A stretch of DNA of 64,000 bases from Aminobacter ciceronei (GCF_014138625.1 NZ_JACJHY010000002.1:248001-312000), one strand, 5' to 3'. Positions 7,867 through 17,326 are shown, counted from the stretch's first letter. Numbers and translations are program-made. Notes: generated from the letters alone by a model not told the origin.

Positions 7867-9336
7867 ATGGCCAAGGCGATCATGCTCCAGGGCACCGGCT
7901 CGGATGTCGGCAAAACAGTGCTGGTGGCCGGCCTTTGCCGGGCGGCGCGCAATCGCGGCATGCAGGTGCGGCCATTCAAGCCGCAGAACATGTCGAACAA
8001 TGCCGCGGTCGCCGACATTTCCGGCGCGGCAGGCGGCGGCGAGATAGGCCGCGCGCAGTGGCTTCAGGCGATAGCCTGCGGGGTCAAGCCGTCGATCCAC
8101 ATGAACCCGGTGCTGCTCAAGCCGCAGAGCGACATCGGCAGCCAGGTCGTGGTGCAGGGCAAGGTCTTCGGTTACGCCAAGGCGCGCGATTATCAGGAAC
8201 TGAAGCCCAAGCTGATGGGCGCGGTGCTCGATTCCTGGCAGACACTGGGCGAGGGCGCCGAGCTGATCGTCGTCGAGGGCGCCGGCTCGCCCGCCGAGAT
8301 CAATCTTCGTCCGCGCGACATCGCCAATATGGGCTTCGCCACCCGCGCTGGTGTGCCCGTCATCCTCGTCGGCGATATCGATCGCGGCGGGGTCATCGCC
8401 TCGGTTGCCGGCACGCATCTGATCCTGCCGGAAGACGATCGGCGCATGATCGTCGGCTATCTGATCAACAAGTTCCGCGGCGATGCCAGCCTGTTCGACG
8501 ACGGCATCAAGGCAATCGGGCATTTCACCGGCTGGCCCTGCTTCGGCGTCGTGCCGTGGCTCAAGGCGGCGGCGCTGCTGCCTTCGGAGGATTCGGTGAT
8601 CCTCGAAAGGCTGGCCGGCGGGGAAGAGCGGGCGCTCAAGGTTGCCGTGCCGATGCTCGGCCGCATAGCCAATTTCGACGATCTCGACCCGTTGCGTGCC
8701 GAACCGCAGGTCGAAGTGGTGTTCGTGCCGCCGGGGCAGCGGCTGCCCGAGGATGCCGGGCTGGTGGTCATTCCGGGGTCGAAATCGACGATCGGCGACC
8801 TGCTGCTGTTCCGCGACAATGGCTGGGACCGCGATCTCGAGGCACATCGCCGGCGAGGCGGTCATGTCGTCGGCATCTGCGGCGGCTACCAGATGCTCGG
8901 CCGTATCGTGCACGACCCGCTGGGCATCGAAGGCAGCGTTACGCGCGCCGAAGGTCTCGGCCTGCTCGACGTCGAGACGGTGATGGCGCCGGAAAAGACC
9001 GTGCGCAATGTCGAGGCGCGCTCGGTGCGCTATGGCGAGCCACTGTCCGGCTACGAAATACACCTGGGCAAGACCACGGGCGCCGATTGCGTCAGGCCGA
9101 CAGCCGTCATCAATGGCGTCGACGATGGTGCGACCTCGGCCGACGGCAAGGTGTTCGGCACCTATATGCACGGCCTGTTCGGCGCCGACGGTTTCCGCGG
9201 GCGGTTCCTCGAAAGTCTTGGCATCAGGGGCGGCGGCATCGACTACCGCGCCGAAGTCGAGCGCGCCCTCGACGAGATTGCCGAACAGCTCGAACGCCAC
9301 CTCGACTGCGACGCGATTTTTGCTGCCGCGCGTTGA
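7867..9336 (+). CDS. cobQ: Cobyric acid synthase
   Basis: A 489-residue enzyme, normal for CobQ/CbiP. The N-terminal dethiobiotin-synthetase-like domain has the P-loop GTGSDVGKTVLVAGLCRA at residues 9-26 and KPQNMSNNAAV. The C-terminal class I glutamine amidotransferase domain has the Cys nucleophile in HVVGICGGYQMLGR and the His in GYEIHLGKTTG. It amidates four side-chain carboxylates of adenosylcobyrinic a,c-diamide using ATP and glutamine in aerobic cobalamin synthesis. No other cobalamin gene is nearby and I saw no cobalamin riboswitch upstream. It is convergent with the VOC gene at 9343, only six bases apart. Confidence 0.95.
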   Translation: MAKAIMLQGTGSDVGKTVLVAGLCRAARNRGMQVRPFKPQNMSNNAAVADISGAAGGGEIGRAQWLQAIACGVKPSIHMNPVLLKPQSDIGSQVVVQGKVFGYAKARDYQELKPKLMGAVLDSWQTLGEGAELIVVEGAGSPAEINLRPRDIANMGFATRAGVPVILVGDIDRGGVIASVAGTHLILPEDDRRMIVGYLINKFRGDASLFDDGIKAIGHFTGWPCFGVVPWLKAAALLPSEDSVILERLAGGEERALKVAVPMLGRIANFDDLDPLRAEPQVEVVFVPPGQRLPEDAGLVVIPGSKSTIGDLLLFRDNGWDRDLEAHRRRGGHVVGICGGYQMLGRIVHDPLGIEGSVTRAEGLGLLDVETVMAPEKTVRNVEARSVRYGEPLSGYEIHLGKTTGADCVRPTAVINGVDDGATSADGKVFGTYMHGLFGADGFRGRFLESLGIRGGGIDYRAEVERALDEIAEQLERHLDCDAIFAAAR

Positions 9337-9342
9337 AGTCCA

Positions 9343-9762
9343 TCAGGCGGCCGGTTCGCCTGCTTTCGGCCAGTAGGTGCCGACACTCCAGACATTGCCC
9401 TCGGGGTCGCGGCAGATGAACTCGCGGCTGCCGTAAGCGCGATCGGTGAGTTGCTGGACGATGTCGGCGCCTGCCGCCTTGGCCCTGGCATGGACGACGT
9501 CGACATCTTCGACCGCCAGATAGATGGCCTTGCCGCCATTGTGGCCGGGTTCGCCAACGATGGCGCCGAAGGCGTCGGCGCGAGACGACCCGATCATGAT
9601 CATCGACGATCCGAGCGCGAGTTCGGCGTGACCGACGTCGGCGCCGTCCATGTATTTGGCATGGACGAGAAAGCCGAAGGCTGTTGCGAGCCAGTCAATC
9701 ATGGCGGCAGCATTGGCGTAGCGCAGCGTCGGGAATATGCGGGGAGCTTCCGGGGTAGGCAT
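9343..9762 (-). CDS. VOC superfamily (glyoxalase/bleomycin-resistance-like) protein
   Basis: A 139-residue protein with paired beta-alpha-beta-beta-beta units. The first unit has FPTLRYANAAAMIDWLATAF, the second contains YLAVEDVDVVHARAKAAGAD and ends with EFICRDPEGNVWSVGTYWP, the typical metal-ligand Glu and Gly-Asn-Trp edge strand. This resembles the PhnB/YglL-like VOC group. The start at 9762 (MPTPEAPRIF) is chosen because it begins just before the fold; an extension to 9792 is Arg-rich and unlikely. Substrate unknown. It lies downstream of the AraC gene on the same strand with a 78-base gap. Confidence 0.8.
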   Translation of the reverse strand: MPTPEAPRIFPTLRYANAAAMIDWLATAFGFLVHAKYMDGADVGHAELALGSSMIMIGSSRADAFGAIVGEPGHNGGKAIYLAVEDVDVVHARAKAAGADIVQQLTDRAYGSREFICRDPEGNVWSVGTYWPKAGEPAA

Positions 9763-9840
9763 CTGGCGCCTCCTGTGGCGTTGAACGATCACCCAGTGTG
9801 GCCGCGTGCCTGATGGCGGTATTGAACAAATGTAACCGGC

Positions 9841-10665
9841 TCAGTCGAGCCCGGTCGGTGTGGCGCCGGCAAGCGCGCGGAACTCGCGCACCATGTGGGC
9901 CTGATCGGCATATCCGCACTCAACGGCAAGATCGGCCCAGCTTGTGCGATCCGCCCGTTTTGACAGGTTTGCGGCGCGATTGAACCTTGCGATGCGCGCG
10001 ATGGATTTCGGCCCGACGCCGACCTGGTCGGCGAAGCGGGCGGCCAGGTGCTTGCGGCTCCAGCCGATCTCGTCGGCGATGGATGCGACACGGGCCCGGC
10101 CGCCGCTGGCGACGATCGTTGCCAGGGCCCAGCCGATTTCATCGGAGATAGCCGGCATCCTCGTCAGCCGTTCGATGATGAAAGCCTCGGTCATGTCGAG
10201 CCGCCGATGCCAGTCGGTTTCATCGCCAAGCCGTTCTCGAAGCCGGTGGCCGGCGCTGCCGAGCACCTCGTCGAAAGGCACCATGCGGTCGGCAAGCTTG
10301 CTCATCGGCAGGCTGAAGAAGCGCCTTGCGCCAAGCGGCGTGAAATTGACCTGGATGCAGCAGGCCCGGCCAAAGGAATCGATGATCACCGGTCCGGCGT
10401 GGATGCCAGCGGCAAAGCTTGCGAAGCGGTCATTGTCTCGGGGTGCCCGGCTCAGGCCGATGGCGAAGGCTTCACCGAAACTGATGATCAGCGGAACATG
10501 CAGCGAAGCGACCTCGGTCTGCCTGACATAGACAGGGACAAGTTCGCGAAAACCGATGAGTTTGGTGACGATGCCGGCGAGCTGTGGCGAAGGCGTGCGC
10601 CGCACGAACTCGAACTGCGCCGGGGCAGGCTCATCAGGTGTCTCGTCGCGTTGGCCGCTTGCCAT
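9841..10665 (-). CDS. AraC-family transcriptional regulator
   Basis: A 274-residue protein. The N-terminal part is an effector or dimerisation domain (FVRRTPSPQLAGIVTKLIGF onward). The C-terminal AraC domain has its first helix-turn-helix at VASIADEIGWSRKHLAARFAD and the second at WADLAVECGYADQAHMVREF, ending with the short AGATPTGLD tail. The start at 10665 has GGAG seven bases upstream; a TTG at 10719 would lengthen it by 18 codons. It lies between a TauE-type permease and a VOC protein on the same strand and may control one of them. No effector can be named. Confidence 0.85.
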   Translation of the reverse strand: MASGQRDETPDEPAPAQFEFVRRTPSPQLAGIVTKLIGFRELVPVYVRQTEVASLHVPLIISFGEAFAIGLSRAPRDNDRFASFAAGIHAGPVIIDSFGRACCIQVNFTPLGARRFFSLPMSKLADRMVPFDEVLGSAGHRLRERLGDETDWHRRLDMTEAFIIERLTRMPAISDEIGWALATIVASGGRARVASIADEIGWSRKHLAARFADQVGVGPKSIARIARFNRAANLSKRADRTSWADLAVECGYADQAHMVREFRALAGATPTGLD

Positions 10666-10726
10666 GTCATGGCTCCGCCGGGGCAAACGGACGATATCAG
10701 CCAGGGGGCAGACGGTCAAAACGCCG

Positions 10727-11512
10727 TCACAGGCCGATCATCACGCGCAGCGGGTTGGTGGGGTCGATGAGCAGGCGGATGGCCAGTGCGACGCAGGTGC
10801 AGACCAGCAGCGGCTTGATCAGCTTTGCGCCGTTGCGCATTGCCATGTGGGCGCCAAGCCGGGCGCCGAGGAACTGGGCAATGCCCATCAGCACCCCGAT
10901 CTTCCAGGCAACCACGCCGACAAGCGCGAAGGCAATGAAGCTGCCGACATTGGAGGCGAAGTTGAGCAGCTTGGTATGGGCGGTGGCCTTGAGCACGCCG
11001 TAGCCGGCCAGGGTGACGAAGGCGAGCATGAAGAACGAGCCGGCGCCGGGGCCGAACACGCCGTCATAAAAGCCGATCAGCGGCACCACTGTCAGTCCGA
11101 ACAGCAGGGGCGGCAGGCGTTCGACGCGATCGACGTCATCCATGTTGGGCTTGAACGCGAAGTACAGCGCAATCGTGATCAGCAGGAACGGCAGAAAGAT
11201 GCGCAGGATGTCGCCGGGCAGGACCGTCGCCAGCATGGCTCCGAGCATCGCGCCGACGAATGAAATGGCTGCGAACGGCAATTGCTTGCGCAGGTCGACA
11301 TGGCCTTTGGCGGCGTAGCTGATGGTGGCGGAGCCCGAGCCGAACAGCGATTGCAGCTTGTTGGTGCCGAGCGCCTCGAGCGGCGGTAGGCCGGCGAGCA
11401 GCAGTGCCGGAATGGCGATCAGGCCGCCGCCGCCTGCTATGGAATCGATGAAGCCGGCGATGAAGGCAGCCACGATCAGGATCAGCAAGGTTTCTGTGGC
11501 TATGTCGAACAT
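10727..11512 (-). CDS. Sulfite exporter TauE/SafE family permease
   Basis: A 261-residue membrane protein with about eight hydrophobic segments. The first TauE repeat begins with AAFIAGFIDSIAGGGGLIAIPALL and LEALGTNKLQSLFGSGSAT. The second repeat has GFYDGVFGPGAGSFFMLAF and AHTKLLNFASNVGSF. The inverted half-repeats with IAGGGG and FGPGAG are the family hallmark. Family members export sulfite, sulfoacetate or other small organic acids; the solute here is unknown. The start at 11512 gives the usual length; a longer in-frame region upstream to 12019 overlaps the opposite-strand TerB gene and is not coding. Confidence 0.87.
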   Translation of the reverse strand: MFDIATETLLILIVAAFIAGFIDSIAGGGGLIAIPALLLAGLPPLEALGTNKLQSLFGSGSATISYAAKGHVDLRKQLPFAAISFVGAMLGAMLATVLPGDILRIFLPFLLITIALYFAFKPNMDDVDRVERLPPLLFGLTVVPLIGFYDGVFGPGAGSFFMLAFVTLAGYGVLKATAHTKLLNFASNVGSFIAFALVGVVAWKIGVLMGIAQFLGARLGAHMAMRNGAKLIKPLLVCTCVALAIRLLIDPTNPLRVMIGL

Positions 11513-11674
11513 CGGTGCGGAGATCTGTCCAGGAGTATGAGGCCTTCGACCACAGCGCACCCGCTTGCGCAATAGCGCGTCGGCGGCAATGCTGGCCCAG
11601 CCATTGGGCCAAGTGTTTTTCGCCGTGCATTGCTCTATATCGGAATTGCAGTTGCCTCGACGGAAGGGATTCGC

Positions 11675-12106
11675 ATGGTAACAGGATTGCTGACCCAAAT
11701 TCTGAACATGTTCGAGGGCGACCCCGGCGTCCGCAAGGTCGCCGACGACCCCGTGCTTTCGGCCGAGCTGCTGCTGCTGTTCCGGATGATCCTCGCCGAC
11801 GGTGTCGCCAGTGAAGCCGAGATGATCGCCTTTCGTCGGATCTGCACCGAAGCCTTCGGCATCGCCGAGAGCAGCATCGATGGCGTCATCGAATATCTCA
11901 ACGAGTTCGGCTACGAGACCAACGGTTCGCAGGCCATCGCCATGTTCCGTGATCTCGACGTCGAACGACGCCGGCAACTGGCCCGCCACATGGCCGAGAT
12001 CGCCAAGGCCGACGCCCATCTGGCGGAAAACGAGGTCAAGCTCCTGCGCCGCACGCTCGATTTGCTGGGCATCAGCCCCGTCGATGTGGTGAAGCCGGCG
12101 ACTTAG
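11675..12106 (+). CDS. TerB-family (tellurite-resistance/COG4103-like) protein
   Basis: A 143-residue all-helical cytosolic protein. The core has acidic patches typical of TerB domains: LLLFRMILADGVASEAEMIAF, and near the end EIAKADAHLAENEVKLLRRT, where the Asp and Glu residues form the metal-binding sites in the family. GGAAGGG precedes the ATG at 11675. Standalone TerB proteins of this type are common in Rhizobiales and have no assigned function; there are no other ter genes here. It is divergent from the TauE gene. Confidence 0.8.
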   Translation: MVTGLLTQILNMFEGDPGVRKVADDPVLSAELLLLFRMILADGVASEAEMIAFRRICTEAFGIAESSIDGVIEYLNEFGYETNGSQAIAMFRDLDVERRRQLARHMAEIAKADAHLAENEVKLLRRTLDLLGISPVDVVKPAT

Positions 12107-12215
12107 GCTTTTTTCCAGGCTTGATCGCCGGGTCCCCGCTGCTTCGCATCGTCCCGGCGTTCGCTAGCCTTTCATCGTACACTGGCACGATGAATTCGCT
12201 AAGCGAACCGGCTGC

Positions 12216-13841
12216 TCACCCCTGTTCCTGCAGCCTCCGGGCGATTGCCCGGTGCAGGTCGGGTGCTGCCGAGACAAGTGCCTGCGCGGCCTCCGTCTGC
12301 GGATGGTCCAGCACTTCAGATGTCTTGCCGCGCTCGACGATCCGCCCTTCATGCATGATCAGAACGTCGTCTGTTATGGCGCGGGCGACGGTCAGGTCGT
12401 GTGTGATGAAGAGATAGGCCACGCCCAGCTTCTGGTTGATCTCGGCGAACAGGTCGAGGATTTGCGCGCGGATCGAGACATCCAGCGCCGACACAGGCTC
12501 GTCCGCCACCACCAGCTTGGGCCGGGTGATGATGGCGCGGGCGATCGACAGGCGCTGGCGCTGGCCGCCTGAAAACTCGTGCGGGTATTTCTCCATGTCG
12601 GAACGGCTGAGGCCGACTTCATGCAGGGCGCGACCGACCATGTCGCGACGTTCCTTGCGGTCTGGCTTGCGCTCGAGAAGATGCAGCGGTTCGCCAACAA
12701 GCCGCTCGACGGTGTGACGCGGGTCGAACGAGCCGTAAGGGTCCTGGAACACCACCTGCATGTTGCGGCGGGCGCGGCGCATGGCGGTCTCGTCGGCGCG
12801 GGTAATGTCCATGCCGCGAAACTTGATGGTTCCATCGGTGGGGGTGTCGAGCGCAAGGATCATCCGCGCAAGGGTCGACTTGCCGCAACCGGAGCGGCCG
12901 ACAAGCGCTACCGAAGCACCCGGCTTCATCTTGAGCGAGACGTTGTCGACGGCACGGACGGGTTCCGGCTTCGAAAACAGCGACCGTCGCCGGCCGGGAT
13001 AGTCCCTGGTCAGATTGGCGACGTCGAGCAGGGTGTCGGGTGCGGTTTCGTCGATATGAGGCCTGACGCGGGCCGGCACGTGCATCGAGGCCAGAGCCAG
13101 CTGGCGGGTGTAGGGATGGGTTGCCTCCGACAGCGTTCGTGCGGTGTCGCCACACTCCGTCACCATGCCCTGGCGCAGGATGGTGATCCGGTCGGCCATT
13201 TCGGTGACGACGGCGAGGTCGTGCGAGATGAACAGCAGGCTCATCCGGTTTTCGCGGACCAGTTCCTTGAGCAGGTCGAGGATCTGCGCCTGCAGCACGA
13301 CGTCGAGTGCGGTCGTCGGCTCGTCGGCGATCAGCAGTTTGGGCTTCAACGCGCAGGCGATGGCGATGGCGACGCGCTGCCGCTGGCCGCCGGACAATTC
13401 GTGCGGATAGCGCGACAGCGGGAATTTCTGCTCCGGCAGGCCGACCCGGTCGAGGATTTTCCGCGCTTGCGCCTCGGCCTCGGCCCGGCTCGCCCTTGTG
13501 TGCCACCTGATGCCTTCGGCGACCTGCTCGCCGATCGTCTTGACCGGATTGAGCGCTGTCATCGGCTCCTGGAACACCATGCCGATGTCGTCGCCGCGCA
13601 GCGCGCACATCTGGGCCTCGGTGGCAGAGAGAATGTCGATGCCGTCAAAGGTGACACGCCCCTTCATCTGCGATGCCGCAGGCGTGAGGCGCATGACGGC
13701 AAGTGCCGTCATGGATTTTCCCGACCCGGATTCTCCGACGAGCCCCATCACCTCGCCGGGTTCGATGGCGAGGTCGATCTCCTTCAGCACCTGCGTCCGG
13801 CCGATCCTGAGCGACAGCTTTTCGATCTCGAGCAGGCTCAT
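12216..13841 (-). CDS. ABC importer ATPase, fused DppD-DppF type
   Basis: A 541-residue protein with two complete ATP-binding domains. Domain 1: Walker A GLVGESGSGKSM at about residues 33-44, signature ELSGGQRQRVAIA, Walker B KLLIADEPTTALD. Domain 2: Walker A ALVGRSGCGKSTLA, signature EFSGGQRQRLSIA, Walker B KLVVADEPVSALD. This is the single-chain arrangement seen in GsiA/YejF-type peptide and opine importers. The ATG at 13841 overlaps the stop of the upstream permease gene (ATGA), indicating translational coupling. It energises uptake by the two permeases and the binding protein encoded upstream. Confidence 0.92.
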   Translation of the reverse strand: MSLLEIEKLSLRIGRTQVLKEIDLAIEPGEVMGLVGESGSGKSMTALAVMRLTPAASQMKGRVTFDGIDILSATEAQMCALRGDDIGMVFQEPMTALNPVKTIGEQVAEGIRWHTRASRAEAEAQARKILDRVGLPEQKFPLSRYPHELSGGQRQRVAIAIACALKPKLLIADEPTTALDVVLQAQILDLLKELVRENRMSLLFISHDLAVVTEMADRITILRQGMVTECGDTARTLSEATHPYTRQLALASMHVPARVRPHIDETAPDTLLDVANLTRDYPGRRRSLFSKPEPVRAVDNVSLKMKPGASVALVGRSGCGKSTLARMILALDTPTDGTIKFRGMDITRADETAMRRARRNMQVVFQDPYGSFDPRHTVERLVGEPLHLLERKPDRKERRDMVGRALHEVGLSRSDMEKYPHEFSGGQRQRLSIARAIITRPKLVVADEPVSALDVSIRAQILDLFAEINQKLGVAYLFITHDLTVARAITDDVLIMHEGRIVERGKTSEVLDHPQTEAAQALVSAAPDLHRAIARRLQEQG

Positions 13842-14704
13842 GGGCGACGCCTCGACCGCGGATCGAAGATATCTGAGATGCCGTCGCCGAGCAGGTTGAG
13901 CCCAAGCACGGTGATCAGGATCGCGCAGCCGGGGAACAACGCCAGCCATGGCGACACCATCATCAGCGTCTGCGCGTCGAACAGCATGCGTCCCCAGCTC
14001 GGCATCGGCGGCTGCGTGCCGAGCCCGACATAAGACAGGGCGGCCTCGGCCAGGATACCAAGCGCGAACTGGATGGTGCCTTGCACCAGGAGCAGGTTGG
14101 CGATGTTGGGCAGGATATGCTCGACGGTGATGCGGCTCTTGTTCTTGCCGGCGGCACGGGCGGCAAGGATGTATTCGCGCGGCCAGATCGACAACGCGCC
14201 GGCACGCGCGACGCGGGCGAAGACCGGGATGTTGAAGATGCCGATGGCGATGATGGCGTTGATCGCGCTCGGTCCGAAGACAGCGGTGATCATGATCGCC
14301 GACAGCAATGCGGGAAAGGCGAAGACGAGATCGTTGAAGCGCATCAGCGCCTCGTCGACCCAGCCACCACGCGCTGCCGCCCAGCAGCCGAGCGGCACGC
14401 CGATGCCCATGCCGATGACGACCGCGACAAGCGCCACGGCGATCGAGTTGCGCGCCCCGATCATGATCATCGACAGCACGTCGCGGCCGAAATGGTCGGT
14501 GCCGAACCAGTGCTCTGCGGAGGGCGGCTGCATGCGGTCGGCGACGACGAGCCTGGTGACGTCGAAGGGGGTCCAGAAGAACGAGATGGCCGCCATGGCA
14601 GCGACGACCAGGGCGATGACGAGGCCGATGACGAAAGAGCGGTTGCCGAACGCACGGCCGACGAATTCGCCGAAACCTTCGCTGTGAGGTGTCGCTTCGT
14701 TCAT
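13838..14704 (-). CDS. ABC importer permease, DppC type
   Basis: A 288-residue membrane protein. An N-terminal cytoplasmic segment and first helix are followed by the OppC-type motif HWFGTDHFGRDVLSMIMIGAR, five more hydrophobic segments, and the EAA loop EYILAARAAGKNKSRITVEHILP. The ATG at 14704 overlaps the TGA of the DppB-type gene in the sequence TCAT, and its own stop overlaps the ATPase start. It forms the channel with the DppB-type partner in the inner membrane. Confidence 0.92.
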   Translation of the reverse strand: MNEATPHSEGFGEFVGRAFGNRSFVIGLVIALVVAAMAAISFFWTPFDVTRLVVADRMQPPSAEHWFGTDHFGRDVLSMIMIGARNSIAVALVAVVIGMGIGVPLGCWAAARGGWVDEALMRFNDLVFAFPALLSAIMITAVFGPSAINAIIAIGIFNIPVFARVARAGALSIWPREYILAARAAGKNKSRITVEHILPNIANLLLVQGTIQFALGILAEAALSYVGLGTQPPMPSWGRMLFDAQTLMMVSPWLALFPGCAILITVLGLNLLGDGISDIFDPRSRRRP

Positions 14705-15648
14705 TGCCGTGCCCTCAGGCGCGGGTCGACCAGCGCATAGGACAGATCGACGATCAGGTTGACCAGCACCACGGCGGCGACCAGCAGCATCACCACGCTT
14801 TCGACGACGATCAGGTCGCGCTGGATGATCGCCTGGAAGACAAGGCGTCCCAGGCCCGGCAGATAGAAGACATTTTCGATGATGATGGTGCCGGCGAGCA
14901 GGAAGGCGAATTGCAGGCCCATGATGGTCAGCACCGGGATCATGGCGTTGCGCAGCGCGTGCCGCCACAGCACTGCGCGCATCGGCATGCCCTTGGCGCG
15001 TGCCGTGCGGATGTAGTCCTCGTTGAGCACCTCGATCAAGGCGGCGCGGGTGACGCGGGCCAGGATCGCCGCCTGCGGCAAGGCGAGGGCGAGCGCCGGC
15101 AGGATCAGCGCCTTGAGCGCCGGCCAGATGCCGTTGCCCCAGCCGGGAAAGCCGCCGGCGGGCACCAGCCGCAACCAGACGGCGAAAACATAGACAAGCA
15201 GCAGCGCGAACCAGAAATTGGGCATGGCGACGCCGACCTGTGCCACGGCCATGGCAGCGGTGTCGCCAGCCTTGCCACGGCGCGCGGCGGCGAACAGGCC
15301 GACGGGGATGGCAATGAGTGTCGAAAGCGTCAGGGAGATCACCGCAAGCGGGAAGGAGACGACAAGCCGCTCCCTGATCAGGTCGATCACCGGCACCGAA
15401 TAGGTGTAGGATTTGCCGAAATCCAGCCGGAGCAGGCCGCGGATCCAGTCGAGATAGCGCAGGATCAGCGGCTGGTTCAGCCCCATCTGCTCACGCAGCA
15501 GGTCGACCTGCGCGTCACTGGTGTTCATGCCCAGCATCAGCCGGGCCGGATCTCCGGGGACGACCTCGAGCATCAGGAACACGACGAGCGAGGCGACGAT
15601 GAGGGTCGCAATTCCGATCAACAGGCGTTTGAGCAGATAGATCGTCAT
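14701..15648 (-). CDS. ABC importer permease, DppB type
   Basis: A 315-residue membrane protein. It starts MTIYLLKRLLIGIATLIVAS with the characteristic N-terminal helix, then the periplasmic DppB motif VPGDPARLMLG and MGLNQPLILRYLDWIRGLLR. The EAA loop is EVLNEDYIRTARAKGMPMRAVLWRHALRN. ATG at 15648 is preferred over an in-frame TTG three codons upstream. There are 196 bases between the binding-protein gene and this one, containing a stable hairpin just after the binding-protein stop. Confidence 0.92.
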   Translation of the reverse strand: MTIYLLKRLLIGIATLIVASLVVFLMLEVVPGDPARLMLGMNTSDAQVDLLREQMGLNQPLILRYLDWIRGLLRLDFGKSYTYSVPVIDLIRERLVVSFPLAVISLTLSTLIAIPVGLFAAARRGKAGDTAAMAVAQVGVAMPNFWFALLLVYVFAVWLRLVPAGGFPGWGNGIWPALKALILPALALALPQAAILARVTRAALIEVLNEDYIRTARAKGMPMRAVLWRHALRNAMIPVLTIMGLQFAFLLAGTIIIENVFYLPGLGRLVFQAIIQRDLIVVESVVMLLVAAVVLVNLIVDLSYALVDPRLRARQ

Positions 15649-15812
15649 CAAGCGCAAACTGCCCGAGAAAATGCCGCTTCGAAAGCTCGCAAAGGTTGCA
15701 GAGAAGCGCAGTTCACAGAACTCTTGCGATGCTCCCAGAAATAACGGCGACGAAGTTCGTCGCGAGTGCCTTCATATCGGCAGGCAACATGCCGTGCTTC
15801 CGCCAAGCGGGT

Positions 15813-15838
15813 GGTGGCGCACCCGAAGGCGCGCCACC
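15813..15838 (-). other. Hairpin after the binding-protein gene, 8-bp stem
   Basis: GGTGGCGC (15813-15820) and GCGCCACC (15831-15838) pair exactly with a 10-base loop, six bases beyond the binding-protein stop. No T-run follows on the minus strand. Such elements often stabilise the binding-protein message and reduce read-through, which gives more binding protein than permease. Confidence 0.55.
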
Positions 15839-15844
15839 TTGTCA

Positions 15845-17326
15845 TCAGTCGGCCCACTTCACCTTGGTGAGGTCGTTGGCCTGGATGGGCGAGTTTTCCC
15901 ACAGGCCTTCGACCTTGGCGTCCCAGATGCCGACCTTGGGCAGTTCGAACAGGAAGCCGTTGACGGCATCGTCGGCGAGAATCTTCTGCGCCTGCTTGTA
16001 GAGCTCGGTGCGCTTGGCCTCGTCGGAGGTCAGGTTGAGCTCGTCGATGACCTTGTTGAAGGCCGGGTTGTCGTAATTGAAGTAGTAGTCCTTGCGGGCA
16101 TAGATATCGATGTCGTTGGGCTCGGTGTGCGAGACGATCGACAGGTCGTAATCCTTGTCGGTGAACACCTGCTTGAGCCAGTCGGCCCATTCGACCGGGA
16201 TGATCTGCAGGTCGATGCCGATCTCGCGCAATTGCGAGGCGATGATTTCGCCGCCCTGGCGGGCGTAACCGACCGGCGGCAGCTTGAGCGTCGCCTTGAA
16301 GCCATCGGCGAGGCCCGCTTCCTTGAGCAGTTCCTTGGCCTTGGCGATGTCGTGCGGATAGGTGCCGGTCAGGTCGATATAGGCCGGGTTGTGCGGGGCG
16401 AAATGCGAGCCGATCGGCGTGCCCAGGCCACCGGTCGCGCCGTCGATCAGCGCCTTGCGGTCGATGGCATGTGCGATCGCCTGGCGCACCTTGAGATTGT
16501 CGAAGGGCGGCTTCTTGTTGTTGGTCGACAGCACCGTTTCACCCTCGGTGGTGCCGATGACCACCTTGAAGCGCGGGTCGGCCTTGACCTGGGCGAGCGC
16601 ATCGCCGAGCGCAAAGTTGGGCAGCGCCTGCACGTCGCCCGAAAGCAGGGCAGGGATGGCGGCGGCGGCGTCGGGGATGATGCGGAACTCCGCCTTGTCG
16701 AGCGCCACCGGATCGCCCCAGTAGCCATCGGCCTTGACCAGCGTGATCGACGAGCCCTTGGCCCAGTTCTGGAACTTTAAAGGGCCGGTGCCGACAGGCT
16801 TTTCCTTGTTGGTCTCGGCGCTCTCCGGCGCAACGATCACCGCGTCGCCCCAGCCGAGATTGTAGAGGAACGAGCCGAGCGGGTTCTTGAGCGTCACCTT
16901 GACGGTGGCCGGATCGACGACCTCGATGGTGTCGATCGGCGCAAACAGGCCTTTCTGCGCGTTGACCGAGCTTTCGCCACGGGCGCGGTCGAGCGAGAAC
17001 TTGACGTCGGAGGCGTCGAAGTCGCTGCCGTCATGGAATTTCACGCCGGAGCGCAGCTTGAAGGTGTAGGTCTTGCCGTCGTCGGAAATCGTCCAGCTCT
17101 CGGCCAGATCGGGCAGCACCTCGCCGCGCGAACCGATGCGGGTCAGGCCTTCGAAGACGTTGGCGTAGAAGACTTCGTCGATGGCGGCGGCTGCGCCTGC
17201 CGTCGGGTCGAGATGTGGCGGCTCCAAGGGCATGCCGAGCACGAGGTCGGTGCGGGCGGCCATCGCGGCGGTGCCGGAGGCCAGCGCCAGCGCTGCGGCC
17301 GCCAGTATGGTTTTCCATTGCTTCAT
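15845..17326 (-). CDS. ABC transporter substrate-binding protein, family 5 (peptide/opine/nickel)
   Basis: A 493-residue periplasmic protein. The signal peptide MKQWKTILAAAALALASGTAAMA is followed by the mature start ARTDLVLGMPLEPPHLDPT. Family signatures include EGLTRIGSRGEVLPDLAESW and TYTFKLRSGVKFHDGSDFDASDVKFSLDRA. The start at 17326 has the signal peptide immediately downstream; the 37 upstream codons are Cys/Lys-rich and unlikely. It delivers the solute to the DppBC-type channel. The ligand is not known; the linked M20 hydrolase hints at a peptide-like or N-acylated compound. Confidence 0.9.
   Translation of the reverse strand: MKQWKTILAAAALALASGTAAMAARTDLVLGMPLEPPHLDPTAGAAAAIDEVFYANVFEGLTRIGSRGEVLPDLAESWTISDDGKTYTFKLRSGVKFHDGSDFDASDVKFSLDRARGESSVNAQKGLFAPIDTIEVVDPATVKVTLKNPLGSFLYNLGWGDAVIVAPESAETNKEKPVGTGPLKFQNWAKGSSITLVKADGYWGDPVALDKAEFRIIPDAAAAIPALLSGDVQALPNFALGDALAQVKADPRFKVVIGTTEGETVLSTNNKKPPFDNLKVRQAIAHAIDRKALIDGATGGLGTPIGSHFAPHNPAYIDLTGTYPHDIAKAKELLKEAGLADGFKATLKLPPVGYARQGGEIIASQLREIGIDLQIIPVEWADWLKQVFTDKDYDLSIVSHTEPNDIDIYARKDYYFNYDNPAFNKVIDELNLTSDEAKRTELYKQAQKILADDAVNGFLFELPKVGIWDAKVEGLWENSPIQANDLTKVKWAD

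Noticed and set aside
7834-9300. 488-codon open frame antisense to cobQ
   Set aside because: Covers cobQ, which has intact P-loop and amidotransferase sites; composition is shadow-like.
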